From positions 1-32,798 of the forward strand of contig JAMOQI010000073.1 of NCBI GenBank assembly GCA_027064095.1: 32,798 nucleotides of DNA, given 5' to 3'. The notes beneath the pieces were generated by a model. It searched no databases, had not been told where the DNA came from, and was given only the letters and a program-made list of their open reading frames with translations. The position numbers and the translations under genes were made by a program. The stretch's first letter is position 1; each line of letters begins with the position of its first letter. Below are positions 29,764 to 32,798 of this stretch, one piece after another. Source of the stretch: Bacteroidales bacterium. GTDB lineage: Bacteria; Bacteroidota; Bacteroidia; Bacteroidales; UBA1556.

Positions 29764-31221
29764 CTATTCCTTCACAAACTTCCGACTAAAACTCAAACCG
29801 GTATTAGTTTGCCCTTTAATAAGATAAACTCCACTTGATATATCACTAATATCTAGTTTTAATTGCGAAGAGTTAATACGTTTAGAAATAACTTCTTTAC
29901 CTTGAATATCAAAAATAGCAATGTCTTTAATTGATTGCATTGGATTAATTAATGTTATTGTTACTTCATCTATTACAGGATTAGGATAGATACTTATTCC
30001 GACCTGAACTTTTATATCTGTATGTTTTATAAATGTTGCTAAGCCCTCTGAATTTACTTTTAGTATAAAATATCTCCAATCATCATTTACAAAAGAAGTT
30101 TTTCGATACGAACCAACAACAAGACATCCGCCATCAGACGTTGTAGTTACTTTACTTACAACGTATTGAGCATTAAGTTTCCCAAAATGTTTTATCCATT
30201 CTGGTTGTAATGATTTATTAAATTTTCCTACTCCTATTTTTGATGGTGAATTTATATAATGATAATTATATTCCCATGAACAAAACACATCGTGTCCATT
30301 ATATGACACTCCTTCAAAAGCCGGATAGCTAATGGTATCAGGAGTATTAATTTCATAGAAATTTAGTGTATTTCCTTGATAATCTATTGTTTTAAAAATA
30401 ATATTCCTCCTATTATCATAGCCAGGCTGTCCCCAAGTCATTATTCTATAACCAATCATAAATATACTATCAGCACCTATTATTTCTGCAGAGCTATAGA
30501 ATGAAAAAAAGGTATCCATAACACTAATTTGATTCACTTTAATCAAATCCCTATTAATTACATTCAAATAATTGTTTACAGCACAACAATAGTATTTATC
30601 AACAGAAGGCACATCGAATATATAAGGGATATCATTATTATAGTTCATATTGGTTTTTATAGTATCTCCTTGCAATGTAAATTTAACCAAAAAACTGCCC
30701 ATAAACCAACCAGTCACACTAGATTTTACACCAGATACAATAATATTATTAAATTCATCTTTAATAACTTTACTTATTCTATATCGATTAGAATCAACAA
30801 ACTGGTAAGATTTTTTCTGAATAAAATTAAAGTTTAAATCATACTTATAAAAATCAATGAAACTTATTTGATTTTGTTCATTATAATATCCATTAATTAG
30901 AAGAATAGTGTCTCCATTAAAATAAAACCTCGGATAACAATAATTTGATGAATCTGTATTGTTAATCATAGTATTGACAATATTTCCACTATCGTCCATT
31001 TTATATAAAATAAAATTATATTGCCTATTTTCGGCAATAGCAACATTATTTGACACATAGCCTACAAAATAATAATTACCGTTATATTCTTCAACATCAT
31101 TTATATCGGAATACATATTTGCTAAATCATGCTTGAAATAGTTTGTTTGAGCAAAAGCCATAAACCTTAACATTAACCCAAGGGTCAACAATAAAATCTC
31201 AATTAATATTTTCGTTTTCAT
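29764..31221 (-). CDS. T9SS-secreted protein with type A sorting domain
   Basis: 485 aa. Signal peptide about 1-25 (ending FMAFAQ). The middle (30-400) has repeated short strands of WD/propeller-like character (for example YEFVGYVS-like YNGNYYFVGYVSN, KDEFNNIIVSGVKS, TTSDGGCLVVGSYR) without catalytic motifs, similar in style to the T9SS protein at 5781. The last 80 residues are a T9SS type A sorting domain: VGISIYPNPVIDEVTITL, IFDIQGKEVISK, ISSGVYLIKG, FSRKFVKE. Likely cell-surface or secreted. An identical 3' end occurs at the right edge of the window. It lies 63 bp downstream of the lipoprotein gene, with that gene's terminator between them. Confidence 0.85.
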   Translation of the reverse strand: MKTKILIEILLLTLGLMLRFMAFAQTNYFKHDLANMYSDINDVEEYNGNYYFVGYVSNNVAIAENRQYNFILYKMDDSGNIVNTMINNTDSSNYCYPRFYFNGDTILLINGYYNEQNQISFIDFYKYDLNFNFIQKKSYQFVDSNRYRISKVIKDEFNNIIVSGVKSSVTGWFMGSFLVKFTLQGDTIKTNMNYNNDIPYIFDVPSVDKYYCCAVNNYLNVINRDLIKVNQISVMDTFFSFYSSAEIIGADSIFMIGYRIMTWGQPGYDNRRNIIFKTIDYQGNTLNFYEINTPDTISYPAFEGVSYNGHDVFCSWEYNYHYINSPSKIGVGKFNKSLQPEWIKHFGKLNAQYVVSKVTTTSDGGCLVVGSYRKTSFVNDDWRYFILKVNSEGLATFIKHTDIKVQVGISIYPNPVIDEVTITLINPMQSIKDIAIFDIQGKEVISKRINSSQLKLDISDISSGVYLIKGQTNTGLSFSRKFVKE

Positions 31222-31240
31222 AATAATTTTCAGATAATTA

Positions 31241-31274
31241 AAAAAATGGAACTACCTTCTAAAAAGGCAGTTCC
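31241..31274 (-). terminator. Rho-independent terminator of the lipoprotein gene
   Basis: On the minus strand GGAACTGCCTT pairs with AAGGTAGTTCC (one G-U) around a short loop, followed by A then six T. Located about 10 bp past the lipoprotein stop. Confidence 0.85.
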
Positions 31275-31284
31275 ATAATAGTTA

Positions 31285-32304
31285 TTAAATTTGATGTGGT
31301 AATCCATAAATAACATTAATTCTATGTCTTTTAACACTAAAATCTCCATCATCTACATAAGTAATATTAACCAATTGAATAGCATAACCATTTGGTTTAT
31401 ATAATTGTGCAACAATTAGTGCTTGGTTTAAAAAATAATTCATTTCGGTTGGATCTAAATAGGGTTCTGAAGAATTTGTGGTATTATTCCAATGATAGTG
31501 TTGGTGATTATTTTCATTCCATATTCTACTTTGCCACTGATTATTATATAATACATCATCATATTCAATACTCAAATATATTTGTCCATTAAAAGTATAA
31601 TTACTTAAATGATAAATACTCTCCAATGTATTATTAGCTTGGAATGTTAGTGCAGAAGACGCATCATAGCCAATCAAAGTGCTATTAATTTTACCTAATT
31701 CTTGGCCCCAATACCAAGAATCATTATTTGTTGCGGTAAACGGATTCTCTGTTGGTTCAAAACCTACATCTAATATAAAATTCACTCTTAGATGTAAATC
31801 ATCACCATTAATAGGTGAAAACCCAATTAATAAACCTTGCAGCTGTACTTCTTCTCCGCAGTTTAAAGTATTAACTATAGATTCAAAGTTGGTCTCAATC
31901 TGATTATAGACATCTGCTAATGCTTCTGAGGATATTTCTTCATCTTCATTTATTGGAATAATATACATAAATGAATCTCTCTCATATTCAGGAAAAGATT
32001 CAGATAATTCAACAAAGTCCATATTACCAACAGTTTGGATTAATTCATTAGCCTCTGCTTCACCATAATAAACAATTTCCTTTGTAGATGATTCTCCCTT
32101 AACATATTCTTTAAATCTTGAAATCTTTTCACTAAGGATTTTATCTTTTGAAGGGTCGCCAATAACTAATTTGTCGGCAATAAAGCTTACATTTTCGGAT
32201 TTATTGTTTCCTTTTTGCACTTCAGCTTCTTCTTTTTTACACGATTGACTTACAAATACTATGGTTGCAAGCATTATTACTATTGTATATATACTATGTT
32301 TCAT
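31285..32304 (-). CDS. Hypothetical lipoprotein
   Basis: 339 aa. Lipoprotein signal with lipobox VSQSC (Cys22), followed by KKEEAEVQKGNNKSE. No known domain recognised. Residues about 40-160 are acidic and helical; residues about 165-300 contain many aromatic and Asn residues (NDSWYWGQELGKINSTLIGYDASSA, NENNHQHYHWNNTTN), with a His-rich patch. Its position before a T9SS gene, with another T9SS gene end upstream, suggests a surface-protein locus. The start region was tandemly duplicated (18 bp), leaving a five-codon ORF immediately ahead of the ATG. Confidence 0.7.
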   Translation of the reverse strand: MKHSIYTIVIMLATIVFVSQSCKKEEAEVQKGNNKSENVSFIADKLVIGDPSKDKILSEKISRFKEYVKGESSTKEIVYYGEAEANELIQTVGNMDFVELSESFPEYERDSFMYIIPINEDEEISSEALADVYNQIETNFESIVNTLNCGEEVQLQGLLIGFSPINGDDLHLRVNFILDVGFEPTENPFTATNNDSWYWGQELGKINSTLIGYDASSALTFQANNTLESIYHLSNYTFNGQIYLSIEYDDVLYNNQWQSRIWNENNHQHYHWNNTTNSSEPYLDPTEMNYFLNQALIVAQLYKPNGYAIQLVNITYVDDGDFSVKRHRINVIYGLPHQI

Positions 32305-32322
32305 TTATATACTATGTTTCAT
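32287..32322 (-). repeat. 18-bp tandem duplication spanning the lipoprotein start codon
   Basis: On the minus strand ATGAAACATAGTATATAA occurs first, then ATGAAACATAGTATATAT. The upstream copy reads Met-Lys-His-Ser-Ile-stop, with its TAA (32305-32307) directly against the real ATG (32302-32304). Confidence 0.9.
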
Positions 32323-32709
32323 TGTTGTAATATTTTTGTTATTTCTAATTTTTTTTGTAGTCCCTTTTAACTTTCTTGCCATTCAAAATTTCTATAAAAG
32401 ATTATTGAATGACTTTTCCTGCCCTGAAAGAGTATACTCTATAAATTTATATTTACAACGAACAATTGATAAATCGTGATGGCAATCAATCTGTTTTTGC
32501 CATAAAATTTTAATTCTAAAATAGTATAAAAACCAGATAATTTCAACATCTAGCAGTTTAAGAAACCAGCCTAAATAACTGTGCCCCCCCACTTACGTAA
32601 TTGAAGATAAATTAGTTAAATTAATTTTTCTTGATGCTGGTTCATTATCTTGATTTTCTTGATGCTAAAGTAAGTATTTTTTATTTTTAATACGTACAAA
32701 AGCGATCTT
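32323..32709. other. Intergenic stretch without a recognised gene
   Basis: No supported coding frame: the small open frames here have no family resemblance. It contains a run of seven C at 32584-32590 and a TTTCTTGATGCT sequence occurring twice (near 32628 and 32656). No convincing promoter box for the lipoprotein gene was found on the minus strand. Confidence 0.5.
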
Positions 32710-32736
32710 TTTTGTAAAAAATATTACAAAACAAAT

Positions 32737-32798
32737 CTATTCCTTCACAAACTTCCGACTAAAACTCAAACCGGTATTAGTTTGCCCTTTAATAAGAT
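32737..32798 (-). CDS. C-terminal end of a second T9SS sorting-domain protein (3' end only)
   Basis: The last 89 bases of the window (32710-32798) equal 29737-29825 exactly. Read on the minus strand they encode the final ~20 residues of a T9SS type A sorting domain (LIKGQTNTGLSFSRKFVKE, then TAG). The rest lies beyond the edge, so a full paralogue cannot be shown. An assembly repeat is also possible. Confidence 0.65.
   Translation of the reverse strand, partial: LIKGQTNTGLSFSRKFVKE

Noticed and set aside
32392-32592. Small open frames on both strands in 32261-32592
   Set aside because: The plus-strand frame overlaps the start of the lipoprotein gene and is low-complexity hydrophobic; the minus-strand one spans a C7 tract. 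Neither resembles a known protein.

Overview
The window looks like an AT-rich chromosome segment from a Bacteroidota bacterium. The evidence is: two complete proteins ending in type IX secretion (T9SS) C-terminal sorting domains, plus the tail of a third; several outer-membrane barrel and lipoprotein genes; A/T-rich start regions without a clear Shine-Dalgarno; a recurring TAnnTTTG promoter -7 box; and a fused CcoN-CcoO oxidase subunit. The cbb3-type oxidase points to microaerobic or aerobic respiration. I cannot name the genus.

Layout. 1-461 (minus): start of a membrane protein, probably PAP2 family, running off the left edge. 462-756: a barrel-gene remnant abutting a dispersed repeat. 757-7250 (plus): a tight run of alpha/beta hydrolase, lipoprotein, DUF5723-like barrel, kdsA and a T9SS cargo protein. 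7425-13494 (plus): cbb3 oxidase structural and assembly genes (ccoS, fused ccoNO, ccoQ, single-haem ccoP, ccoG, ccoH/fixH, DsbD_2/TauE-like membrane protein), with an FNR-like palindrome upstream and hairpins between segments. 13601-14905: nth and a DUF1684 protein. 15101-18068: a coupled pair, a membrane-anchored C45-type Ntn hydrolase/acyltransferase and a phenylacetate-CoA ligase-like enzyme. 18195-21545: dnaG and a U32 protein. 21602-25228: xth (minus), a PorT-like barrel (plus), a DEAD-box helicase (minus). 25740-27507 (minus): a response regulator/histidine kinase pair. 27673-29743: a duplicated ssb locus with a secreted-protein gene between the copies and decayed fragments after the second. 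29764-32798 (minus): a T9SS cargo protein, a lipoprotein, and the 3' end of a second gene whose last 89 bases match the first T9SS gene exactly.

How the genes work together. The cco cluster supplies most parts of a high-affinity terminal oxidase, but no CcoI copper ATPase is encoded here. The C45/ligase pair suggests an acid-activation and amide-forming or amide-cleaving step of unknown substrate; it is the best candidate for undescribed biochemistry, though both families are known. Other unexplained structure: a family of palindromic extragenic repeats (four copies), two near-identical short SSB genes lacking the usual acidic tail, and two genes whose start codon was tandemly duplicated so that a 4-5 codon ORF now ends in TAA directly against the real ATG. 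No tRNA, rRNA, CRISPR array, transposase, integrase or phage gene was seen.
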